Below, in pieces: positions 54,764 to 63,295 of a stretch of 64,000 bases of DNA. The stretch spans positions 95,217 through 159,216 of the forward strand of contig NZ_MWUE01000019.1 in the NCBI RefSeq assembly GCF_002077695.1, written 5' to 3'. Below the pieces are notes generated by a model, which worked only from the letters and a program-made list of their open reading frames with translations, did no database searches and had not been told where the DNA came from. Every line of letters starts with the position of its first letter. Positions within the stretch are counted from its first letter, which is position 1. This stretch comes from Pantoea latae. Its GTDB lineage: Bacteria; Pseudomonadota; Gammaproteobacteria; Enterobacterales; Enterobacteriaceae. The position numbers were made by a program, and so were the translations under genes.

Positions 54764-56158
54764 TTACGGCCTGTTTAACTGGCGGATAGCGGGCAGCAGC
54801 AGCTGCGCCACGGCGGCGAATACCGGTACCACCACCGAGTTGCCGAACTGTTTGTAGGCCTGGGTATCGGAAACCGGAATGCGGAAGCGCTGTTCGCCCG
54901 GCGCCTCAAACCCCATCAGGCGCGCGCACTCGCGCGGCGACAGGCGGCGCGGTCGGCGCGCCATGTTGGCGGCATTGCCGAAGTCCGCTTCGCCCAGCGC
55001 TTTGTCCCAGCCGCGGTCGATCAGGATCTCTGAGCCGTCTTTGTAATAGCGCGCCGACAGCGTGCGCACGCAGACGTCTGCGTTACGCGGATCGTTCAGC
55101 CCGAAGCCGAAGCCGTTGCCTTTCGCCTTGTGTTTGCGGGCGTAGTCGTAGAGATAGCGCCACAGCTGCTCAGAAAGAATATATTTCTCCTCTGGCGCTG
55201 GCTCCAGCAGGCTTTGCAGGCTCGGCACCGCAGGCGGATAGTGCTGCTGGATCTGACGCAGCGACAGAGTTTTGCTGAAGGGGTAGTCGCGGCGGATGCC
55301 CACCAGCACGATGCGCTCGCGATGCTGCGGCAAAAAATGGCGTGCGTCGATGATTTTGGCGTCCGGCGAATCCGCCTCGGCGTCCGCCACGTCGTAGCCC
55401 AGCTCATCCAGCGTCGCCATGATGATGGCAAAGGTGCGCCCTTTATCGTGGCTCTTGAGATTTTTGACATTCTCCAGCACAAAGATCGGCGGCTTTTTCG
55501 CGGCAATAATGCGCGCTACATCGAAAAACAGCGTGCCCTGCGCCTCGCACTCAAAGCCGTGGGCGCGGCCCAGCGCATTCTTTTTGCTGACGCCCGCCAG
55601 CGAGAAAGGCTGGCAGGGAAAGCCGGCCAGCAGCACCTGATGATCGGGGATCGCCGCGTCGATATGGCGGTAGATCGCCGCCTCGTCGCGCAGTCCGTCG
55701 GGCTGGGTGATCAGGCGGATATCGGTATTAAAACGGTGCTCCTGCGGATCGCTGTAGTGATTCGCTTTATAGGTGCGCACCGCCTCTTTGTTCCACTCGC
55801 TGGTGAAGACGCATTTGCCACCGATGGCGTCGAAGCCGCGTCGGATGCCGCCGATGCCGGCGAAAAGATCGATAAAGCGGAACAGCGGCTGGTCGTAATG
55901 GGCGGGACGCGCCGGCAGCAGGCTGCGCAACAGCGCGCATTCCCCTTCGCTCAGCGGCGGCAGCGCGCTTTTATTTTGCCGCAGACGCGTCAGCTGCTGC
56001 GGCGTCCAGTCGCGAAAACCCGCCTGATGCAGTCGCGCCGCGACGTCGCGCGCGGCGTAAATCGCCAGCACCTGGCGCATCAGGTCAGCGGCGTCGCTAT
56101 CGGCAGAGAGCAGGGGAGAAGCGGGTTCCGGCAGAGCGGTGGCGTCATCGACAAGCAT
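54764..56158 (-). CDS. dcm: Dcm DNA cytosine-5 methyltransferase
   Basis: Predicted 464-residue enzyme methylating the inner cytosine of CCWGG. Motif [11 protein letters not shown] (95-104), catalytic motif IV with Cys182 in [11 protein letters not shown], motif VI ENVKNL, motif [14 protein letters not shown] and C-terminal motifs IX-X ([26 protein letters not shown]) are all intact. It has no cognate restriction gene beside it, as for E. coli Dcm. Vsr is adjacent but on the opposite strand, whereas in E. coli vsr overlaps the dcm 3' end. Confidence 0.95.
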   Translation of the reverse strand: MLVDDATALPEPASPLLSADSDAADLMRQVLAIYAARDVAARLHQAGFRDWTPQQLTRLRQNKSALPPLSEGECALLRSLLPARPAHYDQPLFRFIDLFAGIGGIRRGFDAIGGKCVFTSEWNKEAVRTYKANHYSDPQEHRFNTDIRLITQPDGLRDEAAIYRHIDAAIPDHQVLLAGFPCQPFSLAGVSKKNALGRAHGFECEAQGTLFFDVARIIAAKKPPIFVLENVKNLKSHDKGRTFAIIMATLDELGYDVADAEADSPDAKIIDARHFLPQHRERIVLVGIRRDYPFSKTLSLRQIQQHYPPAVPSLQSLLEPAPEEKYILSEQLWRYLYDYARKHKAKGNGFGFGLNDPRNADVCVRTLSARYYKDGSEILIDRGWDKALGEADFGNAANMARRPRRLSPRECARLMGFEAPGEQRFRIPVSDTQAYKQFGNSVVVPVFAAVAQLLLPAIRQLNRP

Positions 56159-56310
56159 GCGTTTTTCCTTAACAGTGAACGGACTATGCTAACACTCCTG
56201 AGGCCGCGAAGAAATTAGTGCCGCTCGGGCAGAGAGCTTAACCGCGCCGCAGGCTGTCGCTTTTATTGAGGCAGGCTAAAGTTGATAGACGTAGGCAAAA
56301 AGGAGACGCC

Positions 56311-56787
56311 ATGGCCGATGTACACTCCAGCACCACGCGCAGCAAAAATATGCGCGCAATACGCCAGCAGGACACCGCCATCGAACTTCGGGTGGCGCAG
56401 CTGCTGAAAGATCGCGGTTTCGCCTATCGTGTTCAGGATAAAAATTTGCCGGGGCGACCCGATTTCGTGCTGCTGGAGCAGCAGGCGATTATCTTTGTGC
56501 ACGGCTGTTTCTGGCATCACCATCACTGCTATCTGTTTAAAGTGCCGGCGACGCGCACCGAATTCTGGGTAGGCAAAATCAACAGCAACGTCGAGCGGGA
56601 CAATCGCTATGTACGCCAGCTGCAGGAGAGCGGCTGGAAAGTGCTGATTATCTGGGAGTGCGCGCTGCGTAATAAACTGCGGCTCAGCGATGGCGATCTG
56701 CAGGAACGGCTGGAGGAGTGGCTGCTGGCGATGGAGAGCAGTGCGGAGATCGATCACAACGGCATCCAGCACTATCGTCCGCGCTGA
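56311..56787 (+). CDS. vsr: Vsr, very short patch repair endonuclease
   Basis: Predicted 158-residue endonuclease nicking 5' of T in T:G mismatches that arise by deamination in Dcm sites. The N-terminal RSKNMRAIRQQDTAIELRV, catalytic Asp51 (GRPDFVL) and the zinc/active-site block FVHGCFWHHHHC match E. coli Vsr, down to the residue number of the aspartate. ATG 56311 has AGGAG. It diverges from dcm across 152 bp, so the two are not co-transcribed as in E. coli and may be regulated separately. Confidence 0.94.
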   Translation: MADVHSSTTRSKNMRAIRQQDTAIELRVAQLLKDRGFAYRVQDKNLPGRPDFVLLEQQAIIFVHGCFWHHHHCYLFKVPATRTEFWVGKINSNVERDNRYVRQLQESGWKVLIIWECALRNKLRLSDGDLQERLEEWLLAMESSAEIDHNGIQHYRPR

Positions 56788-56852
56788 GGCCGCCTTGCCT
56801 TGCGGGCGTGGCCGGGTTAGATTTCGCCTTCCCCCGCGATCAGGAGTTCTGT

Positions 56853-57125
56853 ATGAGCAGTATTAAACTGACGGTCAAACGTCTTTATCAGCTGCGCGAC
56901 GAGCGCATGGTCAATGCGCACGCCACCGCGCGCGTGTTTATCGGCGATACGCTGATCGCGACGGAGGAGATTACCGGCCTGACCGAGAGCCCGGTCAGCA
57001 AATACCTGCACGCAGGCGAGCTGACCGGCGCGGTCCGCGTAGAGTGGGACTGCGACGGCGTCGCGGATATTAGCGCCGCAGCGCTGGAGCGCTGTCCCTG
57101 TTGTCAACATAACGAACCGGAATAA
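56853..57125 (+). CDS. Conserved hypothetical small protein (90 aa)
   Basis: Unrecognised 90-residue protein with an ATG behind CAGGAG. It has a mixed beta-type sequence ([19 protein letters not shown]) and a C-terminal C-P-C-C cluster ([12 protein letters not shown]) that could bind a metal. It lies between vsr and yedI, 10 bp before yedI, so the two are probably co-transcribed. No function can be inferred. Confidence 0.65.
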   Translation: MSSIKLTVKRLYQLRDERMVNAHATARVFIGDTLIATEEITGLTESPVSKYLHAGELTGAVRVEWDCDGVADISAAALERCPCCQHNEPE

Positions 57126-57135
57126 GGAAGAGATT

Positions 57136-58047
57136 TTGGCAGGATCCAGCTTACTGACTTTATTAGATGATATTGCAACGCTTCTGGACGATATTTCCGT
57201 CATGGGGAAAGTGGCGGCGAAAAAAACCGCTGGCGTGCTGGGCGACGACCTGTCGCTGAACGCGCAGCAGGTCACCGGCGTCAAAGCCAACCGCGAACTG
57301 CCGGTGGTATGGGGCGTGGCGAAAGGCTCGTTTCTCAACAAGCTGATCCTGGTGCCGCTGGCGCTGCTGATCTCCGCCTTCGCCCCCTGGCTGATCACGC
57401 CGCTGCTGATGATCGGCGGCGCCTACCTCTGCTACGAAGGGGTAGAGAAAGTGCTGCACAGTTTGCAGCACGACAAGCAGGAAAAAAGCCCGGAGGCGCG
57501 CCAGCAGCGGCTCGATAAGCTGGCGCAGCAGGATCCGCGCGCGTTTGAGAAAGACAAGGTCAAGGGCGCGGTGCGCACCGACTTTATCCTCTCCGCGGAA
57601 ATCGTCGCCATCACGCTCGGCATCGTCTCCGACGCGCCGCTGCTGAATCAGGTGCTGATTCTGGCGGGCATCGCCATTCTGGTGACCATTGGCGTTTACG
57701 GCATTGTCGCCGCTATCGTCAAGATCGACGATCTCGGTGACTGGCTGACAAAGAAATCGTCCTCTGTCGCTCAGGCTATCGGCGGTTTCCTGCTCGGCTT
57801 CGCGCCCTGGCTGATGAAAATTCTCACCGTCGTCGGCACGCTGGCGATGTTTCTGGTGGGCGGCGGCATTATCGTGCACGGCCTGACGCCGCTGCATCAC
57901 CTGATTGAAACCCTCACCGGCGATATGAGCGGGCTGGTAGCAAGTTTGCTCAGCAATGGCGCCAACCTGGTGCTCGGTTTTATCGTTGGGTCGATCGTGC
58001 TGTTGGTGGTGAATCTGATTGCTAAACTGCGCGGTAAATCGGTATAA
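57136..58047 (+). CDS. yedI: YedI, DUF808 inner-membrane protein
   Basis: Predicted 303-residue membrane protein. The start [40 protein letters not shown] (after residue 3) is diagnostic of DUF808/YedI. Five to six hydrophobic segments follow, with a soluble loop around 110-145. The initiation codon is TTG 57136 behind GGAAGAG; no ATG is available. The gene order around vsr and dcm matches E. coli except that yedA is missing. Function is unknown in the family. Confidence 0.9.
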   Translation: MAGSSLLTLLDDIATLLDDISVMGKVAAKKTAGVLGDDLSLNAQQVTGVKANRELPVVWGVAKGSFLNKLILVPLALLISAFAPWLITPLLMIGGAYLCYEGVEKVLHSLQHDKQEKSPEARQQRLDKLAQQDPRAFEKDKVKGAVRTDFILSAEIVAITLGIVSDAPLLNQVLILAGIAILVTIGVYGIVAAIVKIDDLGDWLTKKSSSVAQAIGGFLLGFAPWLMKILTVVGTLAMFLVGGGIIVHGLTPLHHLIETLTGDMSGLVASLLSNGANLVLGFIVGSIVLLVVNLIAKLRGKSV

Positions 58048-58089
58048 AGCGCACTTGCATCATGAAGTGAAGTCAGGAGAGGAGACGCT

Positions 58090-58221
58090 ATGAACGACGA
58101 TATGTTTGAATTTGATATTGATGCGCAGCTGGAGCAGGCGGAAGCCAAAGCGGCGGAAAAGGTCAACGAAGTACCTGCTGATTTAGGCGACGACGCGGAC
58201 TGCGAAGGCTGCAAAATCTGA
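58090..58221 (+). CDS. Small acidic protein (43 aa) ending in CEGCKI
   Basis: ATG 58090 behind AGGAGAGGAG opens a 43-codon frame (MNDDMFEFDIDAQLEQAE to DDADCEGCKI) ending at 58221. It is acidic and helical, with a C-x-x-C pair near the C-terminus that might bind metal or form a disulphide. A strong terminator follows 20 bases later. No homologue is recognised. Confidence 0.6.
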   Translation: MNDDMFEFDIDAQLEQAEAKAAEKVNEVPADLGDDADCEGCKI

Positions 58222-58241
58222 TTTCAGGCCTTATGAACACT

Positions 58242-58271
58242 AAAAGCGGATAATAATTTTTATCCGCTTTT
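58242..58271 (+). terminator. Intrinsic terminator after the 43-aa gene
   Basis: AAAAGCGGATA/TATCCGCTTTT form an 11-bp stem with an 8-base loop, ending in a run of seven or more T. Confidence 0.85.
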
Positions 58272-58402
58272 TTTATTTTCAACATTTCTTACTGCTTTAT
58301 TCTGAATTTACGATTTTTTTGCGTACCTTAACGGGCAGGATGTCCGGATGGCTGCTATAGATAGAGAGGTTCTGTTAACGGTCACCTGGAGGACGCAACA
58401 TC

Positions 58403-58579
58403 ATGTTTACCATTAGCGATGAAGTGCAGCATAAAGAGGGCGGGCCTGCTATGGTCGTCACCGGCTTTGCCAGCGGCATGGTGGAATGCCGCTGGTATGA
58501 CGGCTATGCCGTGCGCCGCGAAGCCTTTCATCAGGATGAGCTGAGCCACGCAGCAGCGGAGTCGCCGCTCGCCAGCTAG
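58403..58579 (+). CDS. yodC: YodC family protein (58 aa)
   Basis: Predicted 58-residue cytoplasmic protein, too short for many gene finders. It shares with E. coli YodC the block KEGGPAMVVTGFASGMVECRW followed by YDGYAVRREAFH (residues about 11-43). ATG 58403 has TGGAGG upstream. It sits between yedI and dgcQ as in E. coli. Its function is unknown. Confidence 0.88.
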   Translation: MFTISDEVQHKEGGPAMVVTGFASGMVECRWYDGYAVRREAFHQDELSHAAAESPLAS

Positions 58580-58645
58580 CGCGCTTTTAACGGGGATGCG
58601 ATCTCCATCCCCCGTGACCTCCCGCAGTTTTTCCCTCTCCACGCC

Positions 58646-58654
58646 TGCTATACT
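58646..58654 (+). promoter_or_regulatory. Extended -10 promoter element before dgcQ
   Basis: TGCTATACT matches an extended -10 (TGnTATAAT) with one deviation. A transcript starting about 58661 would exclude the ATG at 58596 and fits a start at ATG 58689. No good -35 is visible, as is usual for this promoter type. Confidence 0.45.
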
Positions 58655-58688
58655 CGCCAGATCCCTGTTATTCGGAGCATGGTTGCTG

Positions 58689-60335
58689 ATGGCTGTTTTG
58701 CCGCTCTCTGTGCGGACGTTACGTCCTGTAATGCGCGTTCACCTCTTATTTTTAGCGGTCTTTCTTTTCTCTCTGTTTCTGACCTGGCGCGAACTCTACA
58801 CCCTGAAAGCGAACGATGAGGCCCGGCAGCGTGCCGCGCTGGTCGATCTGCAAAACGGGCTGGAAAGCCAGTTTCAGGAAAGCATTGACGGCATCATCTT
58901 TTATCGCCGCATGTTCAGCTACGCGCTGGCGCATCCGCTGGACGCCGATCACGGCCGCCGCGCGCTGGCGAGATTTCAACATCTGCGCGCGCAGCCCGCC
59001 TGGCAGCTGCGGCTCGATATGCCGCGCAGCATGCCGATCAACGGCGTCGGCGACGGCTGGCTGACTCAGGATGCGCTGCTGCAGCGCGATCCGCAGCGGC
59101 TGGACGGCGAGCTGCGCGCCGCGCTGGAGTTCAGCTTTATTCTGCAGTTCAGCGACGCGGCGAACGATTTCCACTCCCGCTTCTGGTACACCTCGCGCGC
59201 GGGTTTCTACATCAGCTCGCGTCCGCCGCAAGATTTAGCCGCGCTCGCCGCCAGCTACGCCACTATGGTGTCGCGGCCCTGGTTCCGCGCGGGCGCCGCG
59301 CAGGCTGGCCTTCAGCCGCGCTGGTCCGGCGTCTATCAGGGTGCGGAGCAGGAAGGGCCGATGCTGACCGCCAGTATGCCGGTGATCGATGACGGCTACT
59401 GGTACGGCACGCTGTCGATGGACTTTACCCAACAGCGCATCGCCGGGCTGCTGAACACCCTGCGCCACGGCGCATTGCAGGGCAGCGTGCTGCTGCTGGA
59501 TAAAACCCTGCAGCCGGTGGCGTCGCTCAACGTTCCGGACGGCAAGACGCTGAGCCGTGCTGCCCGTCAGCAGCTTTATGCGCAGATGACACACCAGCCA
59601 TATGGCGCGCTACGTCTGGAGCGGCAGTTTATCAGCTGGATCAAGCTGAGAAACGTTGACGGCTATCTGGTGAATCAGCAAACCCTGACGCAGGGGCTAC
59701 GGCAGGATTTAGGGCGCGCGATGCTGTTTATGCTCACCATGTGGCTGTTGTTCGTGCTGCTGCTGCTGCTGGCGCATCAGGTGATTGTGCGGCTGGTGCG
59801 GCGGCTGAGCCAGCTCTCCGCCCGGCTGGAGTGGCGCGCCAGCTACGATGGCCTGACGCGCCTGCTCAACCGCAGCACTTTTTTTGAGCGCTTCGAGGCA
59901 GAGGCGACGCGTTGCGCGCAGCTCAGGGTGCCGCTGGCGGTGATCCAGCTTGATATCGACCACTTTAAGTCGGTCAACGACACCTGGGGGCATCAGGCGG
60001 GCGATCGGGCGCTGATGCGCGTCGCCGCGACGATAACGCAGGCGCTGCGTAAAAACGATCTGGCCGGCCGCGTCGGCGGCGAGGAGTTTTGCGTGGTATT
60101 GCCGGAGACCAGTCTGGCGGATGCGGTGAAGGTCGCGGAGCGTATGCGTCAGCGGCTGGCGGAGAAAACCATACTGGCCAGCGCCAGCCGCAGTTTTCGC
60201 GTCACTATCTCGGCAGGCGTCGCCAGCAGCGAAGCGCAGAACGACTACCAGCCGCAGCGGCTGCAGGCGGATGCGGACCGTCGCCTCTATCTGGCGAAGC
60301 GTCAGGGCCGCAACCGCGTGGTGGCCGAGGATTAG
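58689..60335 (+). CDS. dgcQ: DgcQ (YedQ), membrane diguanylate cyclase
   Basis: Predicted 548-residue inner-membrane enzyme making c-di-GMP. An N-terminal membrane helix, a periplasmic sensor region of about 300 residues (with SRAGFYISSRPP and VIDDGYWYGTLSMDF) and a second helix (MLFMLTMWLLFVLLLLLAHQ) precede the GGDEF domain with intact G-G-E-E-F. An R-x-x-D inhibitory site (RKND) lies five residues before it, so product inhibition is likely. The frame is open up to 58596, but an extended -10 lies between the two starts and favours ATG 58689. It follows yodC as in E. coli, where DgcQ influences cellulose production. Confidence 0.9.
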   Translation: MAVLPLSVRTLRPVMRVHLLFLAVFLFSLFLTWRELYTLKANDEARQRAALVDLQNGLESQFQESIDGIIFYRRMFSYALAHPLDADHGRRALARFQHLRAQPAWQLRLDMPRSMPINGVGDGWLTQDALLQRDPQRLDGELRAALEFSFILQFSDAANDFHSRFWYTSRAGFYISSRPPQDLAALAASYATMVSRPWFRAGAAQAGLQPRWSGVYQGAEQEGPMLTASMPVIDDGYWYGTLSMDFTQQRIAGLLNTLRHGALQGSVLLLDKTLQPVASLNVPDGKTLSRAARQQLYAQMTHQPYGALRLERQFISWIKLRNVDGYLVNQQTLTQGLRQDLGRAMLFMLTMWLLFVLLLLLAHQVIVRLVRRLSQLSARLEWRASYDGLTRLLNRSTFFERFEAEATRCAQLRVPLAVIQLDIDHFKSVNDTWGHQAGDRALMRVAATITQALRKNDLAGRVGGEEFCVVLPETSLADAVKVAERMRQRLAEKTILASASRSFRVTISAGVASSEAQNDYQPQRLQADADRRLYLAKRQGRNRVVAED

Positions 60336-61552
60336 ACCTTGCCGTCGTTATCCTCTTCCACCGCCTGGTAGATGCGCTGCAGGATGTCGGGAAAGGCGGA
60401 CTGCACGCGGCTCCAGCTGGGAATAAACGGCTTGTCGTTCGGGCGTTCGATAAACGCCTGGCCCGCTTCCAGAATCGACTGGGTGAACATTTCGACCGCG
60501 GCCTCTTCGATGTGCTGATCGAACTTCAGGCCGTTCATCGCCGCCTCGTGATTGTAGATCTCCATCATATCGAGCGCGTTGCGGTAGTAGGTCGCCTTCA
60601 GCACGCGAAAGGAGTCGCTGGTGAGCGGCACGCCCATGGTCGCCAGCTTGCGCAGCAGCGACTGCACAATATCGCTGCTCATGCGCTTCAGCCCGCCGGT
60701 GCCGTCATCTTCTGCCAGCGGCTGATGCTTGTGGTCGTAGTTGTGGGCGATCTCCACCTGACAGGTCTGGCGCGTGGTGTAGTTGCGGTAGATCTCCGAC
60801 AGCACGCCGATTTCCAGCCCCCAGTCGCCGGGGATCTTAATGCCGTTAAGCACATGGGTGCGCATGGCGAACTCGCCCGACAGCGGATAGCGGAAGCTGG
60901 CGAGGTAGTCGAGATACTCGGAGTGGCCGTAGACTTTTTGCAGCGAACGCAGCAGCGGCCCCACCAGCAGCCGACCGACGCGGCCGTTCAGCTTGCCGTC
61001 GGCGACGCGGGCGTAGAACCCTTTGCAGAACTCATACTGAAAGGCAGGGTTGGCCAGCGGATAGAGCAGGCGCGCCAGCATGCCGCGTTCGTAGGTGACG
61101 ATATCGCAGTCGTGCAGCGCCACGCACTGGGTGCGATCCGAGGCCAGGGTAAAGCCGGTGCAGAACCAGACGTTGCGTCCCTTGCCCGGCTGGGAAGGGG
61201 AGAGCCCCTCTTTATCCAGCTCGGCGTCGATCGCCTTCAGGCGCGGGCCGTCGTTCCATAAAATGCGGTGGCGCTGCGGCAGGCGCGAGAAAAATTCGCG
61301 CGCGTAGAGAAACTGATCGCGGTCGGCGCGATCGAGACCAATCACAATCTCGTCGAGATAGGGCACTTTGGCCAGCTCATCAACGATATGGCTCAGCGCC
61401 GGGCCTTCCAGTTCAGAGAAAAGCGACGGCAGGATCAGCCCCATTTTGCGTTTGCGCGCGAAGCGCACCATCTCTTTTTCCAGCGACTCGACGCTGCGGT
61501 CGGTCAGATTATGGAAATTGGTAATCACGCCATTCTGATAAAAATCGCTCAT
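60332..61552 (-). CDS. gpgS: Glucosyl-3-phosphoglycerate synthase (GT81 family)
   Basis: Predicted 406-residue cytoplasmic glycosyltransferase that moves glucose from a nucleotide sugar to 3-phosphoglycerate. Family features are GLILPSLFSELEGPAL (near residue 40), the metal-binding D-C-D in ALHDCDIVTYERGML (about 145-160), GRLLVGPLLRSL, YPLSGEFAM and GLEIGVLSE. It starts 34 bp after the stop of the phosphatase-like yedP, so the two form one unit whose expected product is glucosylglycerate, a compatible solute known from osmotic or nitrogen stress. E. coli has yedP without this partner. The 3' end overlaps dgcQ by 4 bp on the other strand. Confidence 0.9.
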   Translation of the reverse strand: MSDFYQNGVITNFHNLTDRSVESLEKEMVRFARKRKMGLILPSLFSELEGPALSHIVDELAKVPYLDEIVIGLDRADRDQFLYAREFFSRLPQRHRILWNDGPRLKAIDAELDKEGLSPSQPGKGRNVWFCTGFTLASDRTQCVALHDCDIVTYERGMLARLLYPLANPAFQYEFCKGFYARVADGKLNGRVGRLLVGPLLRSLQKVYGHSEYLDYLASFRYPLSGEFAMRTHVLNGIKIPGDWGLEIGVLSEIYRNYTTRQTCQVEIAHNYDHKHQPLAEDDGTGGLKRMSSDIVQSLLRKLATMGVPLTSDSFRVLKATYYRNALDMMEIYNHEAAMNGLKFDQHIEEAAVEMFTQSILEAGQAFIERPNDKPFIPSWSRVQSAFPDILQRIYQAVEEDNDGKV

Positions 61553-61585
61553 CGCGCTTTCCTTTTGATAAACAGTGGGTGCGGC

Positions 61586-62374
61586 TTAATCGGGCTGGGT
61601 GAGAAAGTAATCAAGACCCTCTTTCCAGCCCTCCGGGCCGTAGTGCGCCGTAGCGTAGATCCGTTGCGTATCCTGCCGGCTCAGCGAGACGGGCGTTTTG
61701 CTGTAGCCTTTGATCACCACCGCGTAGTCAACCGCATCGAGCATCGGCGCGTCGTTAGGGCCATCGCCGAGGCCGAGGGTCGCCGGTGCGCTGTCATACT
61801 GGGTCAGCAGCCAGCGCAGCGCCTCGCCTTTGCCGCTGCCTGCTGGCATTACGTGCCAGAAGCGGCCGCCCTGGGTGAGCTGCAGCTGATGCTGCTGCAG
61901 CGCGGCGCGAAAGGCGTCGAGCTTCTCTTCATCGTCGCGCCAGACAATCACCTCCGACGCCTGACGCTGCCGCGCCAGCGCCGAGTCGCTTTCCGTCAGG
62001 CCGGTCATCGCTGCCACTTCCGGATCGCTAAAGTCATGAAAGCCTTTAAACCTGTATGTTGCCTGTAATGCCTTGAGCTGCTGGTAGAGGCTGTCATAGT
62101 CAGGGCTCTGCGGCGGAATGCGCACCTGGCGCGTGGCCGACATCTGCACCAGCGCGCCGTTTTCCGCAATAAAAGGCAGGCCCGCCAGGCCGAGGCGCTT
62201 TTGCAGCGGCGCGATTTCCGCAGCGGTTTTGCTGGAGCAGAGCACGACCGGCACCTGATGGCGCTGAAGCTCGGCCAGCCAGTCGGCGGCGGCGTCCCAG
62301 CGGTAGGTATGATGATCGAGCAGGGAACCATCCAGGTCGGTGACGATTAACAGCGGCTGTTGCAAACTGGGCAT
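61586..62374 (-). CDS. yedP: Mannosyl/glucosyl-3-phosphoglycerate phosphatase (YedP, HAD family)
   Basis: Predicted 262-residue HAD phosphatase removing the phosphate from glycosyl-3-phosphoglycerate. Motif I is the nucleophile pair DLDGSLLD (about 13-20), motif II VVLCSSKTAAEI, and motifs III/IV GLGDGPNDAPML with the cap domain between. It lies upstream of gpgS and is transcribed with it. In E. coli the protein is annotated as mannosyl-3-phosphoglycerate phosphatase with no synthase beside it; the pairing with a GT81 synthase here points to glucosylglycerate as the natural product. Confidence 0.9.
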   Translation of the reverse strand: MPSLQQPLLIVTDLDGSLLDHHTYRWDAAADWLAELQRHQVPVVLCSSKTAAEIAPLQKRLGLAGLPFIAENGALVQMSATRQVRIPPQSPDYDSLYQQLKALQATYRFKGFHDFSDPEVAAMTGLTESDSALARQRQASEVIVWRDDEEKLDAFRAALQQHQLQLTQGGRFWHVMPAGSGKGEALRWLLTQYDSAPATLGLGDGPNDAPMLDAVDYAVVIKGYSKTPVSLSRQDTQRIYATAHYGPEGWKEGLDYFLTQPD

Positions 62375-62605
62375 AGCGGGCTCCTTGCGACATTAACTGG
62401 CGGATTTTCAGTATTATAGTCAGAGCGGTTTTACGCCTGCTTTTCACCTGCCGCGCGGCACTTCCAGGATAATTCTTAAAACACCAGCGCAAAGCAGGGT
62501 GGGATGCACAAAGAGTGCAGAGGCAACGCGGCTAAATCAGGGCTGTTCCGCTTGCCGGTCGGTGTGTTTAGCAGAAAAAGTCGCAGGCTTGTGCATCTCC
62601 AGGAC

Positions 62606-62633
62606 TTGTCTTAATGGCGTTCAGGCGTACTCT
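62606..62633 (+). promoter_or_regulatory. Candidate sigma-70 promoter of the DsrA-like RNA
   Basis: TTGTCT (62606-62611) and TACTCT (62628-62633) are 16 bp apart, placing the transcription start at about 62638-62640, just before the conserved region of the small RNA. Confidence 0.5.
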
Positions 62634-62637
62634 GCAA

Positions 62638-62709
62638 AGGTGTCAAGAATTTCCTGACGTAACGAATAGGCTGTTTATTTACCCGGCGCTCCCTGCCGGG
62701 TATTTTTTT
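62638..62709 (+). ncRNA. dsrA: Candidate DsrA small regulatory RNA
   Basis: About 72 bases starting AGGTGTCAAG. It shares with E. coli DsrA the rpoS-pairing segment TTTCCTG (62650-62656), two bases, then GTAACGAAT (62659-62667), and it lies in the same neighbourhood (beside yodD and yedP, with dsrB nearby). GTCA (62642-62645) and TGAC (62655-62658) can form the first hairpin around the pairing bases, and a terminator ends the RNA. DsrA binds Hfq, opens the rpoS leader and represses hns. The middle hairpin of E. coli DsrA is missing or much reduced, so the hns-pairing part may be lost. Confidence 0.65.
62681..62709 (+). terminator. Intrinsic terminator of the DsrA-like RNA
   Basis: ACCCGGC/GCCGGGT form a 7-bp stem with a 7-base loop, followed by A and seven T (62703-62709), as expected for an Hfq-binding RNA. 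No gene ends just before it, which supports a separate small transcript. Confidence 0.8.
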
Positions 62710-62718
62710 GCCGCGCGC

Positions 62719-62946
62719 TCAGCGATTCATTTCATTGCAGCTGCAGTCGCGGATATCCAGTTCATACTCGTCCGCCAGCTCGATACTGCTGCCCCAGGCT
62801 CTGCCGCCTGGCCGGTGAGGGCGGTCGCCCTCCGCCTGCGGCAAAGGGGGCTGCGTTGCGCTGCGCGGCAGGGTTTCCAGCAGCGCGTCGACGTCGGGTT
62901 TATCGTGAGGCTGCGGGGCGGGGCCGGTGTGGTGTGTAGGCGCCAT
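62719..62946 (-). CDS. yodD: YodD family stress protein (75 aa)
   Basis: Predicted 75-residue protein. The segment VDALLETL (about 18-25) and the C-terminal ELADEYELDIRDCS-NEMNR match E. coli YodD (VDALL; ELADAFELDIHDFS-EVNR), while the middle is divergent and rich in proline and arginine. In E. coli yodD is induced by peroxide, acid and other stresses and lies by dsrA. The ATG has GGAGAG upstream. It is transcribed against the DsrA-like RNA, with 9 bp between their ends. Confidence 0.8.
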   Translation of the reverse strand: MAPTHHTGPAPQPHDKPDVDALLETLPRSATQPPLPQAEGDRPHRPGGRAWGSSIELADEYELDIRDCSCNEMNR

Positions 62947-63295
62947 TATCGCTCTCCTTTTGAGTGAAAAGGATCTACAGGCTTGCTGTGACCCGGCATA
63001 ACGACGGATCGATTAAGTATAGACGGCGGCTGGCGCGGGGCGAGGGCGGAATAGCGGGCAAAAAAAAGCCCGCGCTGCGCGGGCAAAATCCTTGTTACTT
63101 TTAGGTTGACTGCCCCTTTGGGGTTGGCGCAGTGAGGAAAGTGTAAAAGGTTGCCCTGTCAGAAGTCTTGTTGCGAAACGTTAAGAAAGCGAAAAATTCC
63201 CCGCTTACCTAAATTTACCTGCTTTTTCCTTGGTAATCAGCGTCATCGTCTATAGTTAGTCACGGAGTTGAATCATAACGCGACAAGGAGAGACC
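62947..63295. other. 349-bp intergenic region with a possible minus-strand small RNA
   Basis: No protein gene is supported. It contains the yodD promoter, a strong minus-strand terminator (63060-63084) that follows no minus-strand coding gene, a CCCCtttGGGG hairpin (63113-63123) upstream of it, and the yqaE promoter area (around 63250). A small RNA ending at 63060 on the minus strand is possible but could not be matched to a known family. Confidence 0.4.
63060..63084 (-). terminator. Intrinsic terminator on the minus strand
   Basis: GCCCGCG/CGCGGGC (7 bp, 3-base loop) is followed on the minus strand by eight T. It lies just upstream of yodD, so it may isolate yodD from a preceding transcript or end a small RNA. 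Confidence 0.75.

Larger units (their letters stand above)
62375..62718. other. 344-bp region between yedP and yodD
   Basis: No protein gene is supported. The left part holds the yedP promoter (minus strand); a TATAAT-like run is seen around 62411-62420 on the plus strand. The right part holds the candidate DsrA RNA with its own promoter and terminator, listed separately. Confidence 0.5.

Noticed and set aside
54764..56787. Complete restriction-modification system around dcm
   Set aside because: No restriction endonuclease gene is adjacent; Vsr is a repair enzyme, so this is the solitary Dcm system.
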